From Bacillota bacterium (lineage in GTDB: Bacteria; Bacillota; Bacilli; Bacillales; Cytobacillaceae): a DNA stretch of 44,804 nucleotides. A program made the position numbers and the translations under genes. The DNA is taken from contig JAEWDX010000189.1 of NCBI GenBank assembly GCA_023389895.1, positions 1 through 44,804 of the forward strand. The letters run 5' to 3'. Each line of letters starts with the position of its first letter. Positions within the stretch are counted from its first letter, which is position 1. Under the pieces are notes generated by a model. The model saw nothing but the letters and a program-made list of their open reading frames with translations. It had not been told where the DNA came from and made no database searches. Shown piece by piece: positions 31,401-40,760 of this stretch.

Positions 31401-33266
31401 ATGGAGAATGCATGGATCATACCGCTTTTCCCGCTTTTATCTTTTATATTCCTTATCCTTTTCGGTAAAAGGCTAAAGGATGCGAGTGCATATGTTGGGA
31501 TTTTGCTCACACTTGCTTCTTTTGTCTACTCGTTGGTTGTGCTGTTTGAAAGATTTACAACACCAACCTTCAAGTCAGAGGCTGTTTGGCTTACGATAGG
31601 GGATACTCAGTTAACAGCGGGTTTTGAAGTCAATCAATTAAATGCGTTAATGCTGGTAATCGTATCGCTTGTAAGTTTCCTTGTACATACTTATTCAAAA
31701 GGATATATGCATGGCGATGAGAGATTTCCGGTTTACTATGCTTATTTAGGGTTATTTACATTTGCAATGCTCGGTCTTGTTCTTTCACCGAACTTATTGC
31801 AAACGTATATTTTCTGGGAGCTTGTTGGCTTAGGCTCATTCTTATTAATCGGTTTCTACTTCTATAAAGAAGAGGCAAAAAAGGCAGCGAAAAAAGCGTT
31901 TATTATAACGCGCATTGGGGATGTTGGCCTTTTAATCGGAATGATTCTTTTGTTCTGGCAAGTTGGCAGCTTTGAATATGATGAAATTTTTTCGGCTGTA
32001 GCGGCTGGAGCCGTTTCATCAACAATGATTACGTTAACAGCGATTCTTATTTTTATCGGAGCGGTCGGAAAATCTGGTCAATTCCCGTTTCATACATGGC
32101 TTCCAGATGCGATGGAAGGTCCAACGCCGGTTTCTGCTTTAATCCACGCCGCAACGATGGTTGCAGCAGGTGTTTATTTAGTGGCAGCATTATTTCCACT
32201 TTTCACAGCGAGCAATGTTGCGCTCATGACAGTGGCAATAGTTGGTGCGGTGACCGCGATTTTTGCGGCAACGATTGGGCTTGTACAAAAGGATATTAAA
32301 CGGGTTCTTGCGTATTCAACAGTCAGCCAGCTTGGCTATATGATGCTTGCGCTTGGTTCAGCTGGTTATGTAGCAGGTGTATTTCACTTAATGACGCACG
32401 CATTCTTTAAAGCCTTGCTATTCTTAGCGGCAGGAAGTGTTATTCATGCCGTTCATACGCAGGATATAGAGAAAATGGGTGGATTATGGAAGAAGCTTCG
32501 TGTAACAGGCCCATTATTCCTCATCGGGACACTAGCGATTAGTGGTGTACCTTTATTCTCAGGATTCTTTAGTAAGGATGAAATTTTAATAGCTGCATGG
32601 GCGCATGGAAATACAGTCCTATTCTGGTTAGCAGTCATTGCTGCATTCTTTACAGCATTCTATATGTTCCGCCTATTCTTCATGGTGTTTACAGGAGAAT
32701 CACGTAGTGACATGAAGCATGTAAAGGAGTCACCAAGCGTGATGACTTTACCGATGGTTGTTCTTGCGATTCTAGCTGTTGTTGCCGGATATGTAAACAC
32801 ACCATGGTTTGGTACATTCCTTGGAGATTGGTTAACAGACGGAAATCCTGCGCTTGGGTCAGGACATATTGAAGGACCAGTTTGGATTATGATTGTGGCA
32901 ACGATTGTATCGCTGGCAGGGATTTACTTAGCGTATTTAATGTATGGCAAGCGTTCACTTTCACGCGATTGGTTATCGGGTGCTGTGCCATCCATTTACA
33001 ACACGCTGTATAACAAATATTATGTGGATGAACTTTACGAGCTAACGATTGTAAAGCTAACACGTGGAATTAGCAAGCTGCTTACTATTATTGAACGCTT
33101 TATCGTTGAAGGACTTGTTAAAACGGTTGCAGGAGTAGTCGCAGGCTTAGGAAGAGCGGGTTCAAGCTTCCAAAACGGTCAAGTCCAAAGATATGGAGCT
33201 GTCGCGTTTGTCGGTCTTGCGATTCTAGTCGTCGTATTTGCTGTGACAGGGGGGTATTTGAAATGA
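31401..33266 (+). CDS. nuoL: NADH-quinone oxidoreductase subunit L
   Basis: NuoL is the distal antiporter-like pumping subunit, with 621 residues and about 16 helices plus a lateral helix. The core includes YIFWELVGLGSFLLIGFYFY (TM5 glutamate), GKSGQFPFHTWLPDAMEGPT, PVSALIHAATMVAAGVYL and KRVLAYSTVSQLGYMMLALG. I use ATG 31401. TTG 31398 (one residue longer, MMENAW) has better spacing from AAGGGG (31383-31388) and may be the true start; GTG 31392 is too close to it. The stop overlaps nuoM. Confidence 0.95.
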   Translation: MENAWIIPLFPLLSFIFLILFGKRLKDASAYVGILLTLASFVYSLVVLFERFTTPTFKSEAVWLTIGDTQLTAGFEVNQLNALMLVIVSLVSFLVHTYSKGYMHGDERFPVYYAYLGLFTFAMLGLVLSPNLLQTYIFWELVGLGSFLLIGFYFYKEEAKKAAKKAFIITRIGDVGLLIGMILLFWQVGSFEYDEIFSAVAAGAVSSTMITLTAILIFIGAVGKSGQFPFHTWLPDAMEGPTPVSALIHAATMVAAGVYLVAALFPLFTASNVALMTVAIVGAVTAIFAATIGLVQKDIKRVLAYSTVSQLGYMMLALGSAGYVAGVFHLMTHAFFKALLFLAAGSVIHAVHTQDIEKMGGLWKKLRVTGPLFLIGTLAISGVPLFSGFFSKDEILIAAWAHGNTVLFWLAVIAAFFTAFYMFRLFFMVFTGESRSDMKHVKESPSVMTLPMVVLAILAVVAGYVNTPWFGTFLGDWLTDGNPALGSGHIEGPVWIMIVATIVSLAGIYLAYLMYGKRSLSRDWLSGAVPSIYNTLYNKYYVDELYELTIVKLTRGISKLLTIIERFIVEGLVKTVAGVVAGLGRAGSSFQNGQVQRYGAVAFVGLAILVVVFAVTGGYLK

Positions 33267-34774
33267 ATCTAGCTTATTTTCTATCCATATTAGTTTTCTC
33301 CCCTCTACTCGGTGTTATTGTTTTAACTTTCATACCGAAAATGAATGAAAAGCTTATCAAGCAGATTGGTTTCCTGGCAACATTGCCAGCGCTCGTTCTA
33401 GCATTAATTGCTTTTTTTCAGTACAGAGCTGGTGCTTCACTGGCAGATTTAAGTGAAAAGGTGCGCTGGATCCAGTTTGGCGATCAACATCAACTACAAG
33501 GCTTATTTACGGTTGATTACGAGTTAGGTGTAGATGGGTTCTCACTTATTATGATCGTGTTAACTGCTTTATTAGCAACACTTGCAGCGATTGCCTCCAT
33601 GTATATTAAAAAAGAATGGAAAGGCTATTTCATGCTCTTCCTTCTACTGGAAATTGGCATGCTCGGCGTATTTGCCGCAGAAAATTTAATTCTATTCTTT
33701 ATCTTCTTCGAAATTACGCTTATTCCAACATTTTTCCTAATTGGAAAATGGGGTTATTTTGAAAAGGAAAAGGCTGCATTTAGTTTCTTAATTTATAACG
33801 GTTTAGGCTCAGCTATCTTACTGATTGTCATTATGGTGCTGTTTTCAAAAACAGGAACAGCTAATATTGCAGCAATTACTTCTATGATGGCAGCAGATAG
33901 TCAGAATATCGCGATGTCCGCTGGAACAAAAATGGGCTTGCTCATTGCGATGTTAATCGCCTTCGGTGTAAAGCTGCCAATATTCCCATTGCATAGCTGG
34001 ATGGTACGTGTTCACGTTCAAGCACCACCATCAGTCGTTATGCTGCATGCTGGGATTCTATTGAAAATCGGAGCTTATGGGATCATTCGTTTCGGAATTG
34101 GGATTTTCCCAGTGCAATTCGAAAGCTTGGCTGTGTTAATTGCCGTTCTTGGTGTGATTAACTTGTTATACGGCGCTTTTCTTGCCCTTGTGCAAACAGA
34201 TTTCAAAATGGTGCTTGCCTACTCATCGATTTCACATATGGGGATTGTCTTAATAGGCTTAGGTGCGCTGAATGAGGCAGGAATTCAAGGTGCAATTTTC
34301 CAAGTTGTTTCACATGGATTAATTGCGGCGCTGCTTTTCTTCCTAGTTGGTGTGTTCTATGAGCGTTTAGGAACTTCCGATATGGCAAACCTCGGTGGAT
34401 TAGCGAAGGGGATGCCAGTTACGGCGGGCTTCTTGCTTGCAGCAGGGATGGCTTCGCTTGGAATGCCAGGAATGTCTGGATTCGTAAGTGAATTTATGGC
34501 TTTTCTCGGCTTGTTTAAAACAATGCCAGTTTTAGCAGCTGTTGGAGCGCTCGGAATTATTTTAACAGCCGTTTATATTCTCCGTGCAGTGTTATCGATT
34601 ACTTATGGAAAAGCACATCGGGAATTTGCAGGAGTAACAGATATTCAGAGGACTGAATGGGTACCTGCTATTGTTCTAATCGGCGTGATCGTCTTAATTG
34701 GTGTTTACCCAAATGTACTAAGCGAGCCGCTCACATCTACATTAGAAACAATTATGCTAGGGATAGGAGGGTGA
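33263..34774 (+). CDS. nuoM: NADH-quinone oxidoreductase subunit M
   Basis: The second antiporter-like pump subunit, 503 residues. It shows LGVDGFSLIMIVLTALLATL, the TM5 glutamate in FIFFEITLIPTFFLIGKWG, the TM7-8 region KLPIFPLHSWMVRVHVQAPPS, and DFKMVLAYSSISHMG. It starts within the nuoL stop (ATGA) and ends six bases before nuoN behind GGGTGATG. Confidence 0.96.
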   Translation: MNLAYFLSILVFSPLLGVIVLTFIPKMNEKLIKQIGFLATLPALVLALIAFFQYRAGASLADLSEKVRWIQFGDQHQLQGLFTVDYELGVDGFSLIMIVLTALLATLAAIASMYIKKEWKGYFMLFLLLEIGMLGVFAAENLILFFIFFEITLIPTFFLIGKWGYFEKEKAAFSFLIYNGLGSAILLIVIMVLFSKTGTANIAAITSMMAADSQNIAMSAGTKMGLLIAMLIAFGVKLPIFPLHSWMVRVHVQAPPSVVMLHAGILLKIGAYGIIRFGIGIFPVQFESLAVLIAVLGVINLLYGAFLALVQTDFKMVLAYSSISHMGIVLIGLGALNEAGIQGAIFQVVSHGLIAALLFFLVGVFYERLGTSDMANLGGLAKGMPVTAGFLLAAGMASLGMPGMSGFVSEFMAFLGLFKTMPVLAAVGALGIILTAVYILRAVLSITYGKAHREFAGVTDIQRTEWVPAIVLIGVIVLIGVYPNVLSEPLTSTLETIMLGIGG

Positions 34775-34780
34775 TGAAGG

Positions 34781-36301
34781 ATGGATATCGAGACTTTATT
34801 ATCATTTAAATGGAGCATCATGACTCCTGAGTTCATTATCCTTGGCGTAGCAACAATTCTTTCATTACTAGATTTATTTATGCCGAAAACGGTGAACCGC
34901 AAGCTTCTTGGCTGGCTAGGGCTAGCTGGTATTCTGGCAGCGCTCGTTTCCTTAATTAGTCTATTCGGAATTGGCACGGAATCAATTCTTTATGATACAT
35001 TCCGCTTAGATTCATTTGGAAAGGCATTCAAGCTATTATTGTTAATCGGGGCGGCATTCGTCTTCTTGATTGCGCTCAGCTATGAGCCGAAGGAAGGCTT
35101 GAAGGAATATCGTGGGGAGTTTTATTATTTATTTCTTGCTGCCTTGCTAGGTGCCATGATGATGACTTCAAGCGGTGATTTAATTACACTGTTTATCGGA
35201 CTTGAATTGCTTTCCATTTCATCTTATATTCTAGCTGGAATGAGGAAGAAGAATCTTGCTTCCAATGAATCTGCCATGAAATATGTCATTAATGGTGGAA
35301 TTTCAACAGCGATTACCGTCTTTGGTTTAAGCTATGTTTATGGGCTAACAGGAACAACAAACTTGCTTGATATGGCACGGTATTTAGTGACGATATCAGA
35401 TACACAGCAGCTTTATTTACTTGGACTTGCTTTCTTCATGATATTTGTCGGACTTTCATTTAAGCTGGCAACAGCACCATTTCATATGTGGGCACCGGAT
35501 GTTTATCAAGGTGCACCAACACCTGTTACCGCTTTTCTAAGCGTTGTTTCAAAAACAGCAGGCTTTGTGATTATGATTCGGATTTTGATGGTCGTTTTCT
35601 ACAATATTCCGGCAGAAGGACAGGATGGTCTTGTCATGCCTCTTCTCATGAGAGTTCAAGATTATATCGCCTTCTTAGCGGCGGCAACGATGATTATCGG
35701 AAACGTAGTTGCCTTAAGACAGCGTAATATTAAGCGCCTATTTGCTTATTCAAGTATTGCTCATGCGGGCTATTTGCTAGTTGTGGTCGCATCGATGTCA
35801 GTATTTCTATTTGACACACTTTGGTTTTATTTAGGGGCATATCTCTTCATGAACCTTGGTGCGTTTGCGATTATCCAGCTTATAACACAGAAAACAGGTT
35901 CAGAAGATATTAGCCAGTTTGCTGGATTATACAGGAAAGCACCCGTTTTGGCGATTGCGATGGCTGTGTTTATCCTTTCGTTAGCAGGGATCCCGGGAAC
36001 AGCCGGCTTTATCGGTAAATTAAACATCTTCTTAGGTGCTCTTGCTGTCGAACCTGCTCATTATGTATTGGCATCGATTATGATTGCCACAACAGTCGTT
36101 TCATACGTCTATTATTTCGGAATTATGGTGCAAATGTTCTTCAGACCTGCAGCAGATGATGTGAAATTCAAGCTACCTGGCACCATTGGAATCGTGATTG
36201 GCGTTTCCGTATTTGCGACAATTTTATTCGGAATCGCGCCAAATATTGCACTTGACTTCCTACAAGGAAACTTCAATCAATTTAGTGATTTCTTTAGATA
36301 A
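34781..36301 (+). CDS. nuoN: NADH-quinone oxidoreductase subunit N
   Basis: The third antiporter-like subunit, 506 residues with about 14 helices. Core motifs are LFIGLELLSISSYILAGMRK, FKLATAPFHMWAPDVYQGAPTPVTAFLSV, NIKRLFAYSSIAHAGYLL, and LAGIPGTAGFIGK with a loop lysine. It is the last gene of the nuo operon. No nuoE, F or G (NADH-oxidising module) is present before, within or after the operon. Confidence 0.96.
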   Translation: MDIETLLSFKWSIMTPEFIILGVATILSLLDLFMPKTVNRKLLGWLGLAGILAALVSLISLFGIGTESILYDTFRLDSFGKAFKLLLLIGAAFVFLIALSYEPKEGLKEYRGEFYYLFLAALLGAMMMTSSGDLITLFIGLELLSISSYILAGMRKKNLASNESAMKYVINGGISTAITVFGLSYVYGLTGTTNLLDMARYLVTISDTQQLYLLGLAFFMIFVGLSFKLATAPFHMWAPDVYQGAPTPVTAFLSVVSKTAGFVIMIRILMVVFYNIPAEGQDGLVMPLLMRVQDYIAFLAAATMIIGNVVALRQRNIKRLFAYSSIAHAGYLLVVVASMSVFLFDTLWFYLGAYLFMNLGAFAIIQLITQKTGSEDISQFAGLYRKAPVLAIAMAVFILSLAGIPGTAGFIGKLNIFLGALAVEPAHYVLASIMIATTVVSYVYYFGIMVQMFFRPAADDVKFKLPGTIGIVIGVSVFATILFGIAPNIALDFLQGNFNQFSDFFR

Positions 36302-36782
36302 GCTACCAACATATTGACGTAGGGGCGTTCATATTTGCTTGCGGCTTGTCAACTCATATTCAAACGAACAATGGGAAAAATATTGGGGTAATGATAGAGA
36401 AGGAGATGGGGGTCTCCTTCTCTTTTTATATATTATGTTAAAAAATTTAGTGGATTTATCCTAGGAAAAATGACTTGTCTCAGAAAGAGGAAATTCGATA
36501 GTGAATTTCCGTGCAGAACCCTATTATACTTAGAAAAATAATGATAAGATAGAAGAGGTTTGAAAAATTAACAAAAATAAGTGTTCAGGTTTCAGCGTCA
36601 ATCTTTAGGAGGTCAGACGTCAATCCGCTCAAAAAAGATATACTTATCTTTTAGAGAGGCTTCTGTGCATGTATCGATATAAATTGCGCGCTAAGAAAAG
36701 CAGCTATGAATCATTTTCGCAGGAGATCACTCTTTGATTGTCCCGAGAATTTTTCACCAGTATGATGGAAGGAGGTTTTCAG
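36302..36782 (+). other. 481-nt gap between nuoN and ywzB
   Basis: No gene is visible. The segment 36308-36362 (ATATTGACGTAGGGGCG...GGCTTGTCAACTCATAT) resembles a shortened version of the two ends of the palindrome in front of nuoA. The nuo terminator follows at 36397. Farther on are AAAAGATA/TATCTTTT (36633-36652) and an isolated AGGAGG at 36607-36612 without a start codon at usable distance. Nothing else can be named. Confidence 0.6.
36397..36427 (+). terminator. Terminator of the nuo operon
   Basis: A perfect 10-bp stem GAGAAGGAGA (36397-36406) with TCTCCTTCTC (36413-36422), a 6-nt G-rich loop and five Ts. Confidence 0.95.
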
Positions 36783-37022
36783 ATGATTTCAGGCTTTGGA
36801 CAACAAGCTTTACTAAGTATAATTGTTCATATTGTTTTTATTGCGATTGCCTGGTGGGCATTGCAAGCTCTTCGATTTGATCAAATTTTGCGAGCTAACC
36901 GTGTGTTCCAAGCAAGAATTTTATACATATTATTGTCCATTGTCATTGGGTCATCGGTTGGAAACTTCTTCCTTAATTACTTATTATGGTCTCAGCAGCT
37001 ACCCTTAATTTTTCAAAGATAA
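36783..37022 (+). CDS. ywzB: DUF1146 membrane protein (YwzB)
   Basis: A small conserved Bacillus membrane protein of unknown function. The 79-residue product reads MISGFGQQALLSIIVHIVFI and then WWALQALRFDQILR, followed by ARILYILLSIVIGSSVGNFFLNYL, giving two transmembrane helices separated by a basic loop. I use ATG 36783 with AAGGAGG at 36769-36775; a longer frame from 36738 has no site. It is the YwzB of B. subtilis and occupies the conserved place upstream of ywmB-murA. Confidence 0.9.
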   Translation: MISGFGQQALLSIIVHIVFIAIAWWALQALRFDQILRANRVFQARILYILLSIVIGSSVGNFFLNYLLWSQQLPLIFQR

Positions 37023-37214
37023 TCATGTATATTAAATCAAGCAAAAATTGGGTCTTCATGCATGTTTCTTTTTTAGAAACAATTAGGTACAATTTGCTTT
37101 GTTGTGCATTTAATAATTAAAAATAAGAACCTTTTTTTTGTCAAAAAGTGGCGATTTTTCCGAAGTATGCTCCACCCTCACTTGGTAACAATGATAGTAA
37201 GGGAGGAGTTACAC

Positions 37215-37943
37215 ATGGGGAAAAGAAAAAATATTTTATTTATTATTGGCATTATATGCATGATTATTTTGCTTGAAAATAAAGCAACGATGGCCAAAGA
37301 TGCGATCGACCTCATCACACTTGCATCACTTTTAGAGGACGAGAATATTATCATCAATGAATGGTCGATTCATGGAAGGGAAAAGATGGAAAGAGATACG
37401 GATGTTGAGGGTTATGCAAAGAAATTGATGGATGATTTTCCTGAGTGGGAATGGAACGTGAACCAGGACGAAAAACATTGGGAAGCGGTTGGTTTTTTAC
37501 AAAAGGAACTGAAAACAGAAATGATTAAAGTGTCAACCCCCATAAAGAATCAGCAACAGGCGTACGTCATATATGAGGTTAAGGGACAAGGTTGGCATGG
37601 TGGAATGGACACGAAATTAAGTCAAGAATTGGAAAATAAAATCTCTGCTATTTTTCGAGGAAAACCAACAGTTTTTTCTTGTATACAGGGTGAGGTCAGT
37701 GATAAGATGAATACGACTTTGCCTAATAAAATGGAAGAAATATTAGCAGCTTTTAATGCGACTGAAGTTGAGGCATTAAAAGAAAGTAATTTCATGTCTG
37801 TTTCTGCTCATTCGGAGCGATTCAAAAATGCGATTAATACAAATGGATACGAAATGAATTTGCAAATAGGCTTGCGTTATCAGGAGTTAGGTGAAAAGAC
37901 TACTCTCGTGGTAGGAACACCCATCCTCACGATTGAATATTAA
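37215..37943 (+). CDS. ywmB: YwmB-family protein (DUF1779)
   Basis: A 242-residue conserved protein of Bacilli, encoded directly upstream of murA and of unknown function. It has an N-terminal signal or anchor helix (KNILFIIGIICMIILL, residues 5-20) and an exported domain of about 210 residues with WSIHGREKMERDTDVEGY, KVSTPIKNQQQAYVIYEVKGQGW, IFRGKPTVFSCIQGEVSD and MNLQIGLRYQELGEKTTLVVGTPILTIEY. ATG 37215 follows GGGAGGAG; an upstream frame start at 37104 lacks support. Thirty-three bases separate it from murA, so both are probably co-transcribed, suggesting a wall- or sporulation-related job that is not proven. Confidence 0.9.
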   Translation: MGKRKNILFIIGIICMIILLENKATMAKDAIDLITLASLLEDENIIINEWSIHGREKMERDTDVEGYAKKLMDDFPEWEWNVNQDEKHWEAVGFLQKELKTEMIKVSTPIKNQQQAYVIYEVKGQGWHGGMDTKLSQELENKISAIFRGKPTVFSCIQGEVSDKMNTTLPNKMEEILAAFNATEVEALKESNFMSVSAHSERFKNAINTNGYEMNLQIGLRYQELGEKTTLVVGTPILTIEY

Positions 37944-37976
37944 TATAGAGAATTTGGACGCGGAGGGGAATACACT

Positions 37977-39287
37977 TTGGAAAAAATCATCGTCCGCGGC
38001 GGAAATAGGTTAAGCGGAACTGTTCAAGTTGAAGGAGCAAAGAATGCTGTCTTACCGGTCATCGCCGCATCATTGTTAGCAAGTGATGGTATAAGCGTAA
38101 TACGTGATGTACCAACACTCTCCGATGTATTTACGATTAATGAAGTTTTACGCAATTTAAATGCAGAAGTGACATTCAAAAATAATGAAGTCACTGTCAA
38201 TGCAATGAAAGAATTAAATTTAGAGGCACCTTTTGAATATGTCCGAAAAATGCGGGCTTCCGTTCTAGTGATGGGTTCTTTATTAGCTAGACATGGTCGT
38301 GCCCGTGTTGCTTTGCCTGGTGGCTGTGCCATTGGTTCTAGGCCGATTGATCAACATTTAAAAGGCTTTGAAGCGATGGGAGCTTCTGTTAAAGTTGGAA
38401 ATGGCTATATTGAAGCTGAGGCAGAAGGCGGTCGTTTACAGGGTGCGAAGGTTTATTTGGATTTTCCGAGCGTTGGGGCAACCGAAAATATTATGATGGC
38501 GGCAACACTTGCTAAAGGAACAACCATTCTTGAAAACGTTGCAAAGGAACCAGAAATTGTTGATCTTGCCAACTTCCTTAATAAAATGGGTGCCAAAGTT
38601 CGCGGTGCAGGAACAGGTACGATTCGAATTGAAGGGGTTGATGTTTTATTCGGAGCAGAGCATCAAATTATTCCGGATCGGATTGAAGCAGGTACATTCA
38701 TGGTTGCTTCAGCGATTACAGGTGGAAATGTTCTTATCAAAGGGGCTGTTCCTGAGCATTCAACGTCCTTAATTGCGAAATTAGAGGAAATGGGTGTTAC
38801 TTTTGTCGATGAAGCGGAAGGAATTCGGGTTATCGGACCTGAGAAGCTAAAGGCTGTTGATATTAAGACGATGCCACATCCTGGATTTCCAACGGATATG
38901 CAGTCACAAATGATGGCATTATTACTTCATGCAAATGGAACGAGTGTCATTACAGAAACTGTTTTTGAAAATCGCTTCATGCATGTGGAAGAATTTCGCC
39001 GCATGAATGCTGAAATTAAAATTGAAGGCAGATCAGTCATCATCAGTGGTCCATCAGATCTTCAAGGTGCTGAAGTAGCAGCAACCGATCTTCGAGCTGC
39101 AGCCGCCCTCGTTTTAACAGGATTGGTTGCGGATGGAGTTACCCGTGTTACAGAATTAAAGCATTTAGATCGAGGCTATGTCAACTTCCACCAAAAGCTT
39201 GCTGGACTAGGAGCAGATATTGAGCGTATAAACGAAATGGAAGAAGCAGTTGAAAAGCAGACATTCATCTCGGATATGAATGCTTGA
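37977..39287 (+). CDS. murA: UDP-N-acetylglucosamine 1-carboxyvinyltransferase
   Basis: MurA transfers enolpyruvate from PEP to UDP-GlcNAc, the first committed step of peptidoglycan synthesis, and is the target of fosfomycin. The 436-residue product has the opening IVRGGNRLSGTVQVEGAKNAVLP, the active-site loop PGGCAIGSRPIDQHL with Cys117 intact (so of the fosfomycin-sensitive type), and EHSTSLIAKLEEMG plus FPTDMQSQMMALL in the second half. It starts with TTG at 37977 behind GGAGGGG. By position (ywmB upstream, spoIID downstream) it is the murAA copy. Confidence 0.97.
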   Translation: MEKIIVRGGNRLSGTVQVEGAKNAVLPVIAASLLASDGISVIRDVPTLSDVFTINEVLRNLNAEVTFKNNEVTVNAMKELNLEAPFEYVRKMRASVLVMGSLLARHGRARVALPGGCAIGSRPIDQHLKGFEAMGASVKVGNGYIEAEAEGGRLQGAKVYLDFPSVGATENIMMAATLAKGTTILENVAKEPEIVDLANFLNKMGAKVRGAGTGTIRIEGVDVLFGAEHQIIPDRIEAGTFMVASAITGGNVLIKGAVPEHSTSLIAKLEEMGVTFVDEAEGIRVIGPEKLKAVDIKTMPHPGFPTDMQSQMMALLLHANGTSVITETVFENRFMHVEEFRRMNAEIKIEGRSVIISGPSDLQGAEVAATDLRAAAALVLTGLVADGVTRVTELKHLDRGYVNFHQKLAGLGADIERINEMEEAVEKQTFISDMNA

Positions 39288-39396
39288 AAAGAATAGGATT
39301 TTTAGTAAGGCGCAGGATCTACTAGTCAGACGGCTGACAGGTTGGTTTTGCGTTTTTAATTTTGTCCGAGCGGAGGATAGAGCTTGATAGATTTTT

Positions 39397-39427
39397 GTCA
39401 TAATCGCTTGTCCAAGCCCATAAGAAT
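39397..39427 (+). promoter_or_regulatory. Sigma-E promoter of spoIID with SpoIIID box
   Basis: GTCATAAT (39397-39404), a 14-bp spacer and CATAAGAAT (39419-39427) fit the sigma-E pattern. The spacer holds CTTGTCC (39408-39414), the complement of GGACAAG, the core of the SpoIIID binding site, placed to let SpoIIID repress the promoter. Confidence 0.7.
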
Positions 39428-39473
39428 GAATGGAGATCATTTTCTCAGATTACATTTCTTTGGAGGCTAAATC

Positions 39474-40520
39474 ATGGCACGAAAAAAACTAAAGATCAAA
39501 TCTTTCATCGCACTAGTGGCCCTTCTTTTGGTCATTACATTAATGATTCCCTCATTGCTTGTCCTTCCTTTCTCTGGCGACGAGGCAACCAAAAAGCTTG
39601 GCGAGGAATTAAACAAAGAGAATAATCTTCAAATAAAAACGATTGAAACATCCTCTGGTCCAACTGTTGAAGTAGCTGTATTTCGGATGCAGAAAAAGCA
39701 AGTTGAGACACTTCCACTTGAGAAATATGTAATCGGTGTTGTTGCTTCAGAAATGCCTAGAGATTTTGAAAAAGAGGCATTAAAGGCTCAGGCTTTGACA
39801 GCAAGGACGTATATAATCAATCAAATGCTAAAAGAAAAAAAGGCAGACTTACCAGAAGGGGCGCTTGTTACCGATACGGAGAATCATCAAGTATATAAAA
39901 GTGATGAGGAATTAAAAAATATATTTGGTGTTGATTATAAATGGGCGATCAATAAAATTACTGAGGCAATTAATGAAACAAGTGGACAGATTATCACATA
40001 TAAAGGTGCACCCATTGAGGCTAGTTTTTTTTCAACGAGCAATGGTTTCACGGAAAATTCTGAAGAAATTTGGATGAAGGCTGTTCCATATTTGAAAAGT
40101 GTCGAAAGCCCATGGGATTTACAATCACCTAAATTTACAGGGCAGAAGATTATGCCGATTAAAGAATTTGAGCAAAAGCTAGGAGTACATCTGTCTAATA
40201 GTAGCACAATCGGAAAAGTGACGGAAAGAACGGTAGGAAAACGAGTTGGCAAGGTCGAAATAAACGGCAAAGTGGTTAGTGGAAAGGATGTCCGAGAAAA
40301 GCTTGGACTAAAATCCACAGATTTCACTTGGGAGCTGAAGGGTGATAAGATTATTATCCAGACGAAGGGAAATGGTCACGGTGTTGGCATGAGCCAATAC
40401 GGAGCAAATGGCATGGCAGCAGAAGGAAAAACATATAAGGAAATCATCCATTACTATTACACAGGAGTCGAAATCACCAGCTCCGATCCCTTCCTTACGA
40501 GAATCGTCGCACGAAAATAA
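39474..40520 (+). CDS. spoIID: Stage II sporulation protein D
   Basis: SpoIID is a membrane-anchored lytic transglycosylase made in the mother cell; with SpoIIM and SpoIIP it thins the septum and drives engulfment. The 348-residue product has one N-terminal transmembrane helix (about 9-33) and an external catalytic domain with EKYVIGVVASEMPRDFEKEA (catalytic Glu93), ALKAQALTARTY, SFFSTSNGFTENSEE and the C-terminal GNGHGVGMSQYGANGMA. TTGGAGG lies upstream of ATG 39474, and a sigma-E promoter ends about 50 bases before it. It is expressed separately from murA. Confidence 0.97.
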   Translation: MARKKLKIKSFIALVALLLVITLMIPSLLVLPFSGDEATKKLGEELNKENNLQIKTIETSSGPTVEVAVFRMQKKQVETLPLEKYVIGVVASEMPRDFEKEALKAQALTARTYIINQMLKEKKADLPEGALVTDTENHQVYKSDEELKNIFGVDYKWAINKITEAINETSGQIITYKGAPIEASFFSTSNGFTENSEEIWMKAVPYLKSVESPWDLQSPKFTGQKIMPIKEFEQKLGVHLSNSSTIGKVTERTVGKRVGKVEINGKVVSGKDVREKLGLKSTDFTWELKGDKIIIQTKGNGHGVGMSQYGANGMAAEGKTYKEIIHYYYTGVEITSSDPFLTRIVARK

Positions 40521-40712
40521 AACGTAATTGGCGAAGTTATAGTCTAATAATCTGCTATACAATGCTCCCCACTAAAGAGCTAAGCTTCGTTTCGAATGGG
40601 CTAAGGCTAAGTTTATCGCGTCTTTTGTTATTTTCTGAGGAATTTTTCAAATCTATGAATATTTCCCGGAAAATTGTCGAATCATAATCTAAAAAAATAT
40701 TTTTAAAAGGAT

Positions 40713-40741
40713 GTATATAATTTCAGTAATCTGTTCAGAAT
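40713..40741 (+). promoter_or_regulatory. Candidate sigma-F promoter of spoIIQ
   Basis: GTATA (40713-40717), a 15-bp spacer and GTTCAGAAT (40733-40741) match the sigma-F pattern GTATA-N15-GGNNANANT with one mismatch. The transcript would start almost at the Shine-Dalgarno site of spoIIQ. Confidence 0.5.
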
Positions 40742-40760
40742 GATTGCTGAGGTGATGATA

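Noticed and set aside
39327..39360. Terminator after murA (GTCAG/CTGAC hairpin)
   Set aside because: The stem is only five base pairs and the following T-rich stretch is interrupted, so I could not support it.
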